In this document: positions 1 to 28,620 of the stretch, in pieces
Numbering within the stretch: the stretch's first letter is position 1
Layout of the letters: every line of letters starts with the position of its first letter
Assembly: GCF_027744825.2 (NCBI RefSeq)
Contig: NC_071335.1
Span: 15,752,501-15,816,500 of the forward strand
Direction: 5' to 3'
DNA: 64,000 nucleotides
Origin: Synchiropus splendidus
Taxonomy: Eukaryota; Chordata; Actinopteri; Syngnathiformes; Callionymidae
Position numbers and translations under genes: made by a program
The notes under the pieces: model-generated
The model's input: the letters and a program-made list of their open reading frames with translations, nothing else
Databases searched by the model: none
Told to the model about the DNA's origin: nothing

Positions 1-131
1 ACCAGGACGGGGATGATCTTCTGAACCACCTGGGTCCAACTGGGTTTGCTTCGAGGCTGCGAGTGGAAGAGGGAGGCCTGGCTGTCCACCAGGAACACCT
101 GCGGGCGGGAAGCTGCTCCACCCTCAGCCAT
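1..131 (-). CDS. TNFSF14 (LIGHT)-like ligand, exon 1, copy 1, partial
   Basis: This is the 5' coding part of a type II TNF-superfamily ligand, read on the minus strand from an ATG at 131 and cut by the window edge. It encodes the cytoplasmic segment and the start of the membrane anchor. The N-terminal motif SRPQVFLVDSQ resembles the RPSVFVVDGQ stretch of human LIGHT, a T-cell costimulatory ligand. By eye, positions 1-272 are identical to 4,381-4,652, which hold a second copy of the same exon. Copy 1 keeps a unique upstream sequence, whereas copy 2 runs straight into a GATA array. Copy 1 is therefore the better candidate for the working promoter and exon. The TNF-homology exons would lie beyond position 1 and are not visible, so the family call rests on the N-terminus alone. 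Confidence 0.55.
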   Translation of the reverse strand, partial: MAEGGAASRPQVFLVDSQASLFHSQPRSKPSWTQVVQKIIPVL

Positions 132-1570
132 CAGTCACATGTTACACCTGCAGAGGAGGAGAGATAAACACAACAGTGTGTTGCAACTTGGGCTGAAGAC
201 TTTCAGTTACATGTCGGCACATGTGATGCAAGTTTCTGGGAATGTAAGACATTTCTTCACTCTGTCATCATGATTCCACGCAGTTCTGAAAAATATTGTT
301 TGTCTGTCTGGATCATGCGGGACAGACGCGTCTAATTTTAACAGATAAATATGGATATATGGCAACAGAGATGTTTTGATGACTCCGGTCGGGATAGAAG
401 TGGGACCTTGTCCTTCAGTCCGCTTAGACTTTAACTTGCAACACCATTGAATCAGGCAGCAAACAAGGAAGTAATGTTGTCAGATTTTCTTGCATTTATC
501 ATTAGAATTCCTCTTATTATAGTTGTTAAACAACGGCAAAGAAAAGGCTCTACGTCAAAGCATCCATTTGAATGAGATAATCTTTAGTTTCTCATCAGAT
601 AAAGCAACAAGTCGACTTACTTCCTCAGGCAGCAGGTGAAGTGCCGGCGTACAGCTGTCGTCTGACACTCTCGCTGGTTACCACAGGTTTCAACACCACT
701 CACTTTGCAGCCATCGTCAGCTTCTCTACTCCCACTGCTCGAGTGTTATTTAACCCGTCCAAGGAAACCCCCCCAAATATGTATCATTTGAAAAGAGGAA
801 ATGAGGATGACACTGGAGCACACGTAATGAAAGAGAGAGAGAGAGAGAGAAAAAAAAGAGACTGGTGCGATGGCATGTGGGTCACATCTCAACATGAATG
901 CGAGTCGTTGTCCCTCCAGTTATACTTCCGCTTTTCATTTTCTTCTGTGTTCAAGTGTTCGCTTCTTTCGTTCAACCACATCGCCAAGGTTTTTTGTTTT
1001 GAAAGTCTCTCCCCCCTTTGTTTTCACACAACGCCTTGATGGTGGCAGTTTGGTCAAAGCTGACATTTCATATTGGACCACACTGTTTGACAAGTCAACC
1101 AATGTGCTGAGCTATTAAAACACCGCAAAACTGTACACTGTAGCACACAATGGTTTGTGTCTTCCAACGGTGTAAAGTGGCCATGTTCGTACTTTCACTG
1201 CAAGACTCCAGACTGCTCTTGTATGACACACCAGGACAAGTTTCAAAAGAGCGCCGCTGTTTTCCTTTCGGGAGATGTGGTCACCCTAATCGCATGACAT
1301 TGAAAAGAAGCAGATGTCAGCCAAAAATCCATCTCTGTACAAAGTCAATAAAGCTTTGTGTCAACGAAAGAATGAGTCAGTAGTGAAATATAAAAAACAG
1401 CTTTTAAATGGGGCTTCAGCTTCAGGAGCACATTTGGGAGGTGGTGGTTCAGAGCCGGTCATGGGATTTAGATCACAAAAGCATAGTCTGGAATGACAGC
1501 CATTTCATAATACTACCAGCTATGTCCTTGCATATGTCTCGAGGAACTCCATTTAAATCAGAGGCGATGG
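132..1570. other. 5' flank of TNFSF14-like copy 1
   Basis: Upstream DNA of the first exon copy. I find no convincing coding exon on either strand; the open frames are short and lack splice or domain support. There is a short GA run at 834-855. The first roughly 140 bases (to 272) are shared with the flank of copy 2. The rest, up to 1,570, is unique in the window. Confidence 0.5.
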
Positions 1571-1886
1571 AAAAGAACAGTTTGAACTGCAGCATGCTGC
1601 ATGTACTCTATAACTGGCTTTATTTCAGCATCTGTGTGAGTTGTTGAGCTCTTTTTTCAACATTAGACTCTATTTTGGATGAGTCGTCACTTGACCCTCT
1701 CATGCTCCTTGGTCTTTGTCAGTGGTGAACATACAAACCTGATATCAGCGCTGTCGATGTCTTCAACCACTTTCACTCACAGTTAGTTCTTATAACATTT
1801 GAGGACGTCAGTTATTGGATAATGGAAATAGTATTCACATCATCGGACCACTTTATACCTGATCAATTTGGGGCGCTCACACACAC
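1571..1886. repeat. Duplicated 316-bp block, copy A
   Basis: This block recurs 989 bases downstream (2,560-2,875). By eye there is no difference between the copies, and the identity continues into the first units of the following TAGA array. No coding potential is apparent. Confidence 0.85.
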
Positions 1887-3757
<1,871 letters not shown>

Positions 3758-3758
<1 letters not shown>

Positions 3759-4313
3759 TGAAATGTTTTTCTTTTACTTTTTGTATTACACATTTAGTTT
3801 GTTCCAACATCTGATGTGGGGTGCAGTCAGCTTCCTACCTAATAACCTGGTCATTCATATTCCAGAACTGGACTACGCTCTCCATATTCACCTAAGAAGA
3901 TGCTCTTTGCCTCTTAGTTTTGTTTCATATCTAGAACCAAGATTTGTGTGTCCATAGATTAGAGGAAAATCCCCTGACAAACTCATCTTGTTCAATCGGA
4001 GGTCTGGTGTGTGACGGTACTGGTATAATCTATTTGTGGGTCGTGAGGTCGAATGATGATACCGTCCTCTATGAAGGATACTAAAAATACACGCCGATCA
4101 TTCTATAAATAGAACGACTGAGTGGTGTAATATATTTGTTGAAGTAAAAAGTGGAAGCTGAATGAACAAAATACTTCTCCTGTCACTGACTCGTGACCTT
4201 TTCAGAGAATTCGAGTCCGCCATCATGAGATCCCTTGCTTTCCACGTATGCGGGTTCATGGTGACGTTGAGAAGATAAAGGGGGTTTCTTGAAAGACACA
4301 AACCCACACTCAC
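3758..4313. other. Sequence downstream of TNFSF14-like exon copy 2
   Basis: On the minus strand this is the beginning of intron 1 behind exon copy 2 (donor GT at 4,313-4,312). I see no second exon, TNF-homology motif or polyadenylation signal that would make copy 2 a complete gene here. Confidence 0.5.
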
Positions 4314-4511
4314 CTCCGTTTTTTGGAACAGCTTATAGATGAAATATCCTTCCACAGCAAGACCCATCAGGCTCAGCAGAACCAGGACGGGGATGATCTT
4401 CTGAACCACCTGGGTCCAACTGGGTTTGCTTCGAGGCTGCGAGTGGAAGAGGGAGGCCTGGCTGTCCACCAGGAACACCTGCGGGCGGGAAGCTGCTCCA
4501 CCCTCAGCCAT
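4314..4511 (-). CDS. TNFSF14 (LIGHT)-like ligand, exon 1, copy 2
   Basis: The minus-strand ATG at 4,511 opens 66 codons that end at a GT donor (AACGGAG then GTGAGT) in phase 0. The product is a short cytoplasmic tail of about 36 residues followed by a membrane segment (IIPVLVLLSLMGLAVEGYFI), the layout of a type II TNF-family ligand. The motif SRPQVFLVDSQ and the Gly-Leu-Ala-Val-(Glu/Gln)-Gly stretch in the membrane segment match human LIGHT. Positions 4,381-4,652 repeat 1-272 exactly as far as I can see. Upstream the copy runs directly into a TAGA array at about 4,653, so only about 140 bp of its native promoter remain. It could be an alternative first exon, a dead copy or an assembly duplicate. 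Confidence 0.6.
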
Positions 4512-4651
4512 CAGTCACATGTTACACCTGCAGAGGAGGAGAGATAAACACAACAGTGTGTTGCAACTTGGGCTGAAGACTTTCAGTTACATGTCGGCAC
4601 ATGTGATGCAAGTTTCTGGGAATGTAAGACATTTCTTCACTCTGTCATCAT

Positions 4652-5420
<769 letters not shown>

Positions 5421-6059
5421 TGTATAATTCCCAGTCAATATCATCAAATGATAATTCACTGTGATGACTTCAACAGTCTTTTAAATATGCAAACCAGTTA
5501 GATTTACACTGAACGATTTGGGGATGAAAAAGAACCGCTGTTTATTGTGAGAATATTGCACCGCCGCAACTCTAAACAGGACCAAGTGCTGTTTAACCAA
5601 TGATGTATGTATTTACTTTACTGAAGCAATAAATCATTGTGTAATATGACCGATGTGAACCAAGAGATAAACACTTCTTCCCTGTCATCCAGCCCCACGA
5701 GGGCAGAGGAAGATCTTATGGTGCATACAGTGATATGAATAACACAGCTTTAGCTACTAAATTGTAAAAAGAAAAAGCTTCAATCGCTGTAGAATGTTGA
5801 CTTGCAGCCTTGAACGTGTATGTAGTATCATTGACTTGGGGAAAAAAAGTATAAACCCAACCACGGTGAGGGGCATCACGGAGCTAGCTCTAGTTGTGTT
5901 TGAGTAACTGTGACAAAGCGCTTTCTTTTCACGATAATACATGTGCAACAGCTGGATCTGGTCTGGTGGAATCTGGAGCGATGCTCTGTTTCAGCTCTGT
6001 TCTCATTGGAGGAGCAGAGATACTTTGCCTGTCGTGGTTGGTTCACTGCTTCCCGGTGT
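5421..6059. other. Intergenic DNA between array 3 and tmed1
   Basis: Non-repetitive DNA of about 640 bp. I find no exon with both a frame and splice support. It leads into the tmed1 promoter. Confidence 0.5.
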
Positions 6060-6154
6060 CATATCATTGCAACCAATCAGAGCTGCGGAAAGTTTAGCAC
6101 CGGAAGTAGAGATGGCCGAACTCCGCTAAGCAGTTCTTGACCAACTTTGTCACC
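6060..6154 (+). promoter_or_regulatory. tmed1 proximal promoter
   Basis: Just upstream of the tmed1 start are a CCAAT box (AACCAATCAG, 6,071-6,080), an ETS-type site (CCGGAAGT, 6,100-6,107) and a GATGGCCG motif like a YY1 site at a transcription start (about 6,111). There is no clear TATA box. This combination is usual for a housekeeping promoter, which fits a secretory-pathway gene. No transcript data support the exact start. Confidence 0.5.
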
Positions 6155-9100
6155 ATGGACATTCGCCGCGGATCTGCGGGGCTCCGAAGGTGCGGGGTGC
6201 CTGTCTGCGCGGGGCTGCTGGCCTGCCTTTTCCGGTCTGTTTGCTCCCTCGGTGACACGCAGAGCAGCGAGTTCACGTTTCTGCTGCCAGCCGGAAGACT
6301 CGAGTGTTTCTTTCAAACTGCCCTTAAGAATGGAACGATGGAGGTCGAATATCAGGTAAGTGCTGTCTGCTTCATGTCGCCTCTGTGGCCTGTCTTCCTG
6401 CTCAGATGTCTCCACTACGTGTCGTCCAACCTCTGTCGACCATAGCGAACCGGGTTCCAGAGAATGAGCCCAGATTTTTGACACAATAGGAAAGAGGACG
6501 TTCTTGCTTTCACAGGTGATTCATACAGTAGGAAGACACACGTTCAAGTATGATGGTCTGACCTCTGTCATGGGGTGATTCCATCAGAACAGTGTTGTGC
6601 TGGATGCAACATTTCTGTTCAGACTCGTGGAAACCTCGCATCTATTACCTGTCACGCTTTGGTGGACTTTAAAGCTCAAGACAAACCTCTGATACCGTCC
6701 TTGTGCAAGTAAATGAAAAAAATAAAATACACAGATGAGACATTAAACAAACCATCAAACAGTAAAGTGAAAGTTTTGGATCTTCAGAATTCTGTTGACT
6801 TGAAGTGAAGACTTCTGAAATGACCCCAGGTCACTTGTTTGCGTTCTTTGTTTATAGTGTCAGACATGAGTTTAATGTATACTTTCATCCTCTAGTTCAG
6901 CTCCCCAGAGTCATTCCAGTAGCCCAAGCTCAAATGACTCATTTTGGTTGCTGAGATCCAAATGTAGAGCTTCTTCTCATCCGCCTCCCCCCCCATCTTC
7001 TATAGCTAATCTGTGTTCCTCACGGTGTGTGCAGGTGATCGCAGGGGCTGGGATGGACGTCGACTTCAGCGTCCTCTCTCCAGAAGGCTACAGGCTCATG
7101 TTTGACTCTCGACGCTCTGATGGAGTGCATGTGTAAGTCACCCCCACACGGTTCTCTCCCACGTATCACGCTCTAAAGTCTGGTGTCCTTTCTGCCAGGG
7201 TGGAGCCTACAGTCGAGGGCGACTACCAGATCTGCTTCGACAACAGCTTCAGCCGCTTCTCAGAGAAGATGGTGTTTTTTGAGGTCATCGTGGAGGGGCA
7301 GGGAGGTGACGTGGGGGATGAGGATGAATGGGCGGGTTTGGAAGAGCCCGACGGGAGCTTGTTGGAGTACAAGCTCGAGGACATTCGGGTGAGTTTTACC
7401 AGCTCATGTCACTCTCCGTCATCTTTGAATAGCCTGTTTGCTAACAAACAAAACAATAGCATGACTGTTAAAACAGCACGTTGTAGTTTATGAAAATTTG
7501 TTTTTGACCCCACCGATGGTTTAAGAGTGTAACTGCAAGCTGTTGTAAAACTGGGTTGCCAGTCCTCCCGCTCAGCTCATGTCTGTTTGTCTATAAGGGA
7601 GGGCCACTGTGAAACGGCAACGAATCTCACCACAGATGGCAGTATACACAACACCGCCAACCTTAAACCCGCAAAGGGAATCATAGAAACAAACCAAAGA
7701 AGTTTATTTTTACGCCACGTTTCAGGACGCTGTTGACAAACTGAGAAAGGATAGCACAATTGTATAACAAGAACAGAGTCAAAGGTGCAGCTTTTCTTCT
7801 GTTATACTTTACTATAACACAATAAACTGGCCAGTTGCAATTGACACATTTGTTATCCATTAAAAAATACCCTTCAGAGTCCTTCAGCTGTCCTCGGTTC
7901 TAGCCGGAGTGAGAATGTAACGCCTATGTTCACTCTGGGCTCTTGGTCGGTCAGGCTCCTGCATCCGGCCATGGTGAATGAGTGCTGCGTCACATGGTGC
8001 TGAAGTGCCATGATGGACCCAGCTGGTCACGTGGGTCGGGCACCTGGAGAACTTAGTCCAGAGGTTTGCTGTAAAAATTGTTAGAGAGCTTAAGCTTGTT
8101 TAATATGAAACATAGTATCATCAAAAATCAAAAATGGTAAATTTATGTTTATGTCTAGATGTTACATAGTGCTGCTTTAATAAGAAATGACAACCGCCAC
8201 AATTTAAATGAATTTAAAGTTATTTTACAACTAAATATTTTCAGTGGAATGAAATCATCATTGAGGTGAATGTTCTTCATTGATGGTGAAAATGCAGCTG
8301 TCCAAAGCAGTCGTGTTGAGGTTCTGCCTTCTGTGTAAATACAGTTGTTAAATGACACAATGTAGACGTTTGACAAACACTCCTGTCGCCGGAATCGACT
8401 CCATCTAGCAGGATGTTGGTCATAAATGTAGTAGACACGGGAGCGAGACTAAAGCGCAAGAGAGTTGAGGAACTACAGAAGAGACTGGAGAGGGGAGGAA
8501 AGAAAGAAACGGAGGAGTGAAGCGACTGAGAGAGCGAGACTCGAGTGGAAGTCAAGATTAGATTACTGTAAATGCAGGACTATACAGTGCACCGGAATAG
8601 AGGGTTTTCACGGCGCGTCATCAAAGCCGGATGCCGCCATGTTGGAGATCCTCACTGCTCAACATTACCTGTAAAATAGGATGAATTACTTTCTTTTTTT
8701 GGGCTGTACGAATCATTACGACCATGAAAAACATTTGGAATTTTGTCGACTTCCAAAAGTTATTACATATCAAGGAGAACAATGCCAGAGGTTGTCGGAA
8801 GAAAGAAGGCGCCTGTGGTTGGCGAAGATGAACAGTGGATAACATCCTAGTATTTTGCTCATTAAAAAAAGAAAAAGTATAGCCCAAATGACTGAATTAT
8901 ATTGCTGTGGAAGAGTCGAGCAATACACAGAACTTTGATCACAACATATTTATTGATGCCAACCCACACAGTTTTCAGAACGTTCCCTTAGAAAGCTGTC
9001 TATCTCACACATACACAAAATACTTAAGCTCAAACTTAACTAGCACACTAACTCAAAATGAAAGATCAAAATATTTAAATACCTCGCATTCTCATACATG

Positions 9101-10703
9101 GTGCAAATGTTGTAGATGACATGGTGTGACAGTTCCCTGCACATCATCTGCCTCCAAACCTTTTTTTTGTGTTTCTCCATCGCACTCCATTCACAGTCTA
9201 TGGCGGTTTTACAAAGAGTATCTCCAACATGGCGGCGTCCTGGTTGGATGACGCGCTGTGAAAACCCTCTATATAAGCCACAGCCTCTAAATTGAAGAAG
9301 GAAAATAGATCTAGTTCATACATGCACCGCACCGGTCTATAAGCCGCCGAAGGTCGGTGGTACATTCGGCTTAAAAATGCGTGAGGATCACTTCTGAACT
9401 AGTTTTGAAAACAGGGCCCAGCGTCCAGACTGACTCATGAAACAAACTGGGGAATGTTCTGCACTTGAATCATGAACTCCTCACATTTTTTATTGACATT
9501 AAAGTGCTCCAAATGCGCTGTTTTCACCCTTGTGTCCGACACCACAGCCGGCCTCAGCTGCTGCTTCTTGTCTCCGCTCCTCCCAGAGGTCAGCTGGGAT
9601 GGAGGAGCTGCGGCACATAAACCGCAGGGTTCAGACGGTGAGAAAAAAAAGTAGCGTCTTATAGACAAGATGAAGTGATGAGAGTGAGACAGGACAGATC
9701 GATAACCTGAGTGGTGAGAGGAAGAGACAGCTGAGAGTGTGAGACAAGATCAACTAAAGAAAGGCAGTTCAAAGTGATGGGTGAGACAGGAGTGACTTGG
9801 AATAAAGAGGCAAGCGTTGAACAAAAAGAGGAATATTAAACAATGTAGTGGACCCAAGAGATGGAGTGGGAAGAGAGAGAGTAAATAGACAGCATTTTTC
9901 TTCAGGTTGAAAGTGAAAACGTCATTGATCTCTATGACGGACACTGACAGTCGAGCAGTAATTCAGTAGAATTTCTTTCAGTGGATTCTCCTCTGACACG
10001 AGCACGCTTGCCTCCCTGCTGTATCTGCTGTTGCTTAGCAACCACAGTCTTCTCACTCAGACATCGTTCGTCCTTCTTCCCTCTGGTCTCAGGAGACCAT
10101 GGACTCCCTGCATCGACGTCTGGAGCGGAGCCGCCAAATGCAGACCATGCTGCGAGCCTTCGAGGCCCGGGACCGGAAACTCCTGGAGGACAACCTGTGG
10201 AGGGTTTCCTTCTGGTCCTGCGCCAGTATGCTGGTCATGCTGTGTGTGGCCTTCACCCAGGTACGACTGCACCAAGACCTCTCTCTGCAGTGGGTTGCTG
10301 AAACTTGAAGAGAGTTTCACCTGTTTGTATTAAAGGAAGTGGTACAAAGATGACAATCCATCACTGGTAATACTTTTCATGCGTGTGTACTTCACTGTTG
10401 AAGAACTATTCACACCCTTGTCCTGAAGATGATATTTTTAGTCAAAGATTTTTCTATTTTACAGTATGCCTTTGTCTCTATTTTCAAGCTACAGCCTTTT
10501 GAAATATGGATATTAAAGTTGAACATTTCATTTCAAACAACTATGGTGCCCAAAGGGTTAAGATTCTCAAATAATGCTGACAAACTTTTGCAGTTTTAAC
10601 ATTAAATCTAGATAATTCGACTTGTGAAGCAACTCTAACCTTTACCTGGCAGGTCTTCACTGTCCGGAAACTGTTCGACGATAAGCGCCGAGTCTGCACT
10701 TAG
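6155..10703 (+). CDS. tmed1: Transmembrane emp24 domain protein 1 (p24 gamma-1)
   Basis: p24 cargo receptor that cycles between ER and Golgi in COPI/COPII vesicles. Five exons fit together in frame: 6,155-6,355, 7,035-7,132, 7,199-7,388, 10,093-10,260 and 10,653-10,703, giving 235 aa. The start was chosen for its CACCATGG context and the signal peptide that follows. The order is signal peptide (about residues 1-30), GOLD domain (from [15 protein letters not shown] through [12 protein letters not shown]) with its two cysteines, coiled coil ([19 protein letters not shown]), one membrane helix (about 200-220) and a short tail ending [11 protein letters not shown]. The GOLD core and FEARDR motif match the gamma class. 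Assignment to TMED1 rather than TMED5 rests largely on the neighbouring dnm2, as in mammals. Intron 3 (7,389-10,092) is swollen by nested MITEs. Confidence 0.9.
8597..9272. mobile_element. MITE with long terminal inverted repeats in tmed1 intron 3
   Basis: The left end begins ATAGAGGGTTTTCACGGCGC, continues through a GCGTCATC motif and reaches GCCGCCATGTTGGAGAT. The right end (about 9,218-9,272) carries the reverse complement of the same motifs, ending GCTGTGAAAACCCTCTAT. The terminal inverted repeats are about 55 bp with small differences, around a 560-bp AT-rich core without a transposase. The superfamily is uncertain; I could not define a target-site duplication. Confidence 0.8.
9273..9665. 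repeat. Fragments of an ATAAGCCGC-type repeat
   Basis: Motifs such as CTATAAGCCGCCGAAGG (about 9,338) and ACATAAACCGCAGGGTTCAG (about 9,615), followed by a GTAGCGTCTTATAG end, recur in degraded form at 21,596-21,655 in a dnm2 intron (CATAAACCGCAAGGTTCAG, GCGGCTTATTACGG). This looks like an old MITE into which the element at 8,597-9,272 inserted, because a possible left part (TTACTGTAAATGCAGGACTA) lies just before 8,597. Confidence 0.45.
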
Positions 10704-11080
10704 AAGACTCCTTATCCAGCAGGACCTTGCGCTGTCGTCACCGAAACATCAGGACGGACTAAACCAAAGATTGCTGGCATGTGAAGTCAAACATGGTGGA
10801 CATGACAGATGTCGAGGACATGGAGAGGTCACCGTGACGTGGCCATGCTGAAGAATTGTAGTGATTTCTGGACTTTGAAATGCCCAGCGTCATGGTGAGT
10901 GACTGTCTTTACACGTGGCTGAAGAACGTGCCAGTGTGAACACAGATTACAGATTATTTGTGTCTCACTCCGACGTTAGCTTCCTTACTCCGTTCTTGAC
11001 TGTTCAGCTATAATATATTGCAACAATGCTGTAATATTTTATTTTTTTGAGACATAAAATGTGACTTAAATCCAAATAAA
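10704..11080 (+). terminator. tmed1 3' UTR with polyadenylation signal
   Basis: The tmed1 stop is at 10,701-10,703. The first good AATAAA on the plus strand is at 11,075-11,080, giving a 3' UTR of about 400 bp. This is inferred from the motif only. Confidence 0.5.
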
Positions 11081-12908
11081 TGCATTTTTTAAACCAAGGT
11101 TTGATTCTGTTTTGGTGTTTGTTGCTGGTTACTGGTGGTCGGTGGCACTTCCTGCTCATCGATGTTTGTGATGCACTTTTATTGACTGTTAAATGTGATG
11201 CTGAGTCAGTCTTTATCGGTCTAAAGCTCTTGTCAGTACGTCCAATAGAGTACGCACAGTTTGCGTCACTGATTCGACTCCTGTCATGGTTGATTCTTTT
11301 TTCACTACAATGATGTTTGCTTCAGATATGTGAAAAATATTTGACAATAATAAGTGTTGCTCACCGATCGCTAAAACAAGGAAAGGATTGACGGCAGTAC
11401 ATTCAGTGGTTGGAAAAAAGAGGAAGACAGGACAATAGTGGTAAGTGCTACATCACTCCAGAAGGTTGGTGAAACTGCCGATATAAGCACTATTCTCACT
11501 GCCAATACACGTTTGGTCTGACGTGTTGGCTTCGACCTGAAGCATCACTCAAGCTTCCGACCTCAGGCTGTGCTCTCACTGCCCTCTGTTCCAGTTTCGC
11601 TCCGACATTTCAAAGATTGATGGATTGAATTATTCAATATGATGGAAAGCTGGTGACCGATTCAGCAACAAACGAAGATCTTACACTCAGTTGACAGCAC
11701 TCACTTGAGTTGAAAGGATTTGGGAAAATGGACAGAAACAAGGTGAATATCTTTCAGAGCAACTGACAAGCAAACTTCAGGTAACCGCCGAAAAAGAAAT
11801 TCAACGTTGTACGCCTTCCGTTTAAAAGATTTATTCCGGTATTGATGCAGAAAGACAAAGCTACTTCAAGTTGTGATTGAAGTCATCCTTCTTTCTTTAT
11901 CGTAGCCACTGAAAACAAATCTTCATTTGCAGTGAGATTTGCAGCAGGCGTGGACGCCACCCAGTGACGTCACCGCTGGTTGCTCCGAGGCGGCATATGT
12001 GGAGGTCTCCTGAGAGAAGAGGATGTTTTAGAACAGACTTCAGTAATGAGTGAAATAAATAACACACACACCATATATAACAACAAACATGGAGGAATCC
12101 CTGAACAAAAGCAGACAAAAGCATCTGTTTGCTTTTGTTCAGGGATGTTTTTCACTACACAATGGCCAGGGTTTCCACTACTCTGAATGTACTTGAAATT
12201 CTTATAACATTCAAATTCTTATACAAAGATTTTCAAGACATTAAAAGAGTCTTAGTTTAAATAAGGTGATATAAAAACTTGAATGTAGCCACCATCCTGA
12301 TTTATTGTGCTATTGTCAAACTGATGCAAAATAAACAATATTTGGTTGTTTCAATGTATGTATGGCTCCATCATTTGATTCAGTCATATACCAAATTCAT
12401 TGAAAGTGAAAAGTGTGGCTTCTTGTGGCAAATTTTCTTTTACCATTAAACTGTGATTAATTGAGATTCATCACAAATTCTCGAATTATTTAGATTCATG
12501 TTTTAACCGAATCCCACCCCTACTATAGATACAGGTATATATAGGTTGTGTTGCTATTACAGCGGGTTAATCTTTGTTGAACAATATGAAAAAACAGCTT
12601 TTAAATAAAGAATGTATTATTTATGTTCATCAAACCACAGTTTATTGTGAAACGAGCCATAATTTCTGTTCTGTAATTTTAATGTCCAACTTTCATCATA
12701 ATTGGAAAAGGGAAACACATTTGCTTACAAAAGCACAAACCAAGTGGTTTCGGCGTCGCCGCAGTAAGTGCTGCAAGAATAAAAGCCCCGTCTATGTTAA
12801 AGCCCATCCCCGGGAGAGTGTCCTGCCTCTCACCCAAAATGACAGAAAGCAGGCCTGAGCTGTGTTTTATGGTTATAAATTCAACATCAATCTTACTTTG
12901 GCTCTGCA
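11081..12908. other. Intergenic DNA between tmed1 and the ACTAGT element
   Basis: About 1.8 kb with no exon that I can support. It contains one strong hairpin (12,097-12,146), listed separately. The tmed1 and dnm2 transcripts converge on this interval. Confidence 0.5.
12097..12146. repeat. Near-perfect hairpin, part of a dispersed repeat
   Basis: ATCCCTGAACAAAAGCAGAC is followed after a short loop by its near-exact reverse complement ending GCTTTTGTTCAGGGAT. The left arm with its flank (CAACAAACATGGAGGAATCC, 12,081-12,100) also appears reverse-complemented at 23,955-23,990 inside dnm2. These are the ends of a small dispersed inverted-repeat element. Confidence 0.65.
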
Positions 12909-13518
12909 AGTACTACATTTTGAGTTTTAGTACTCCGTTTTGGTTGACTAGTGGGCAAGTACACGTGTCACATGTACTACAAGAAGAGCTGAAAAAAATG
13001 TTCACTAGTAGCACAAGACATAATGGTCAACTAGTGCTACTAGTGAACTCAAAAACCTGAACTTGTGCCACTAGTAACCATGTATGTATGCTAATAAATG
13101 GCAGGGAAAATTTGAAAATATTTGAACCTATCAGAGAGTGGAATTTCACTATAATACCTGCCCCTCGATTTGCACTAGTAGTACTACTAGTGCAGGTTTA
13201 AATTTTACTAGTAGTTCTAGTGAACCAAAAATTGTCCACTGGTGCTGCTAGTTAACATTTTCTGTTGTACCGGAACTACTGGTAAATGTAAATAGTTTAA
13301 CCAGTGAATTTTTTTGGTATGAGACTATACTACACTATGTGATACAAGTCTACTGCCAGTGTTACTAGTCTTTCTAGCAAAGCTTTAAAATGATCTAGTG
13401 ATTATTTTCAACATGTACTAGTAACTCAACATTGAACTCGTGAACTCTACTGGTAGTACTGGTGTACTTGCGCATTTGTAAACCAAAACGGAGTACTAGT
13501 ACTCAAAAATGTAGTACT
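12909..13518. mobile_element. ACTAGT-rich inverted-repeat MITE
   Basis: The two ends are inverted copies. The left end reads AGTACTACATTTTGAG, then AGTACTCCGTTTTGGTT and GCAAGTACAC. The right end reads GTGTACTTGCGCATTTG, then AACCAAAACGGAGTACT and CTCAAAAATGTAGTACT. The interior is crowded with the palindrome ACTAGT and one-base variants (for example about 13,175-13,216), so the whole element could fold on itself at many scales. No open frame looks like a transposase. It lies between the converging tmed1 and dnm2 genes. Confidence 0.8.
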
Positions 13519-13985
13519 CGTCGAGCTAAAACAAGTTTGATATCACCCATATCAAATTAATAACCAAATGACTTTCCACAGTGTTTGAAAGCAGAGCTGA
13601 AGTACAAATATCTACCGGTAGTGTGACTTGTTAGCGGCACAGTAGTACTTGCGGGGCCCAATTGTGAACCTCTCCTGGCACATGGTTGACCTCAGATTTG
13701 ATCAACTCACCAGAGACACAACAAGAGTTGACACAAGCTGTCTCTTGCTTACAGCCAGCAGGAGATTCCAGACGTGTAGTGTCTATAGTGGCGCCATTGT
13801 TCTGCTCCTGATATGGACGGGGGTCAGCCGTCTCTCAGGACGGAGCCCTGAGCAACTGCCCTGCTCCATGGGTGAATTGTGTAAATGAATGCTTGTCTCT
13901 CATACTTGAATCAGAGAATAAAAATATTTGGGATGAAGCTGATAATTCTGCAAAGCAAATAAAAAACCACATTGTTTCTCAACAT
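13519..13985. other. Spacer between the MITE and the dnm2 3' end
   Basis: About 470 bp with no supported exon. A plus-strand frame at 13,649-13,888 has no recognisable domain or splice context. Confidence 0.45.
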
Positions 13986-13991
13986 TTTATT
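13986..13991 (-). terminator. dnm2 polyadenylation signal
   Basis: TTTATT on the plus strand is AATAAA on the minus strand, about 455 bases past the dnm2 stop codon. It is the first strong signal I noticed in the downstream region. This is inferred from the motif only. Confidence 0.5.
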
Positions 13992-14444
13992 CCTTTTCTT
14001 TGTTTTTGATCCTTAATGGCTTCCATGAGATCCGGGTGAATAAGGCCAGCGAGTTTCGTCAGAAACTGAGAATAACAGGAAGTATGACTTTGTAACTGCT
14101 TTTCTAATCTATTGGTCCTGACCTTGAATGTGCCCTGACCTTGAGAGGACCTTGTAATAAAATGCACATTGGAAGAAAACATGATGCAGATTTTAAAAAA
14201 ACTAAGAAAAGTGCAGCTTCTCACTGAGGTGCTTTGTGTGTGATATGTTATCCAGTAAAAATATCTTCACAAAAATGTTAAACATCTGCTGAGGACCCAT
14301 TGAATCAAAATATTTTATAGTTCAAATCATTAACAGATCAAACGTATCCCTTTTTAATAAAACAGCACTTAGTTGTAGAAAATCATAGTTTTGGACGGAT
14401 GTGGTTGGTAAAAACTGGAATGGAGAAGCAGACGCTGGGTGCTT

Positions 14445-28620
<14,176 letters not shown>

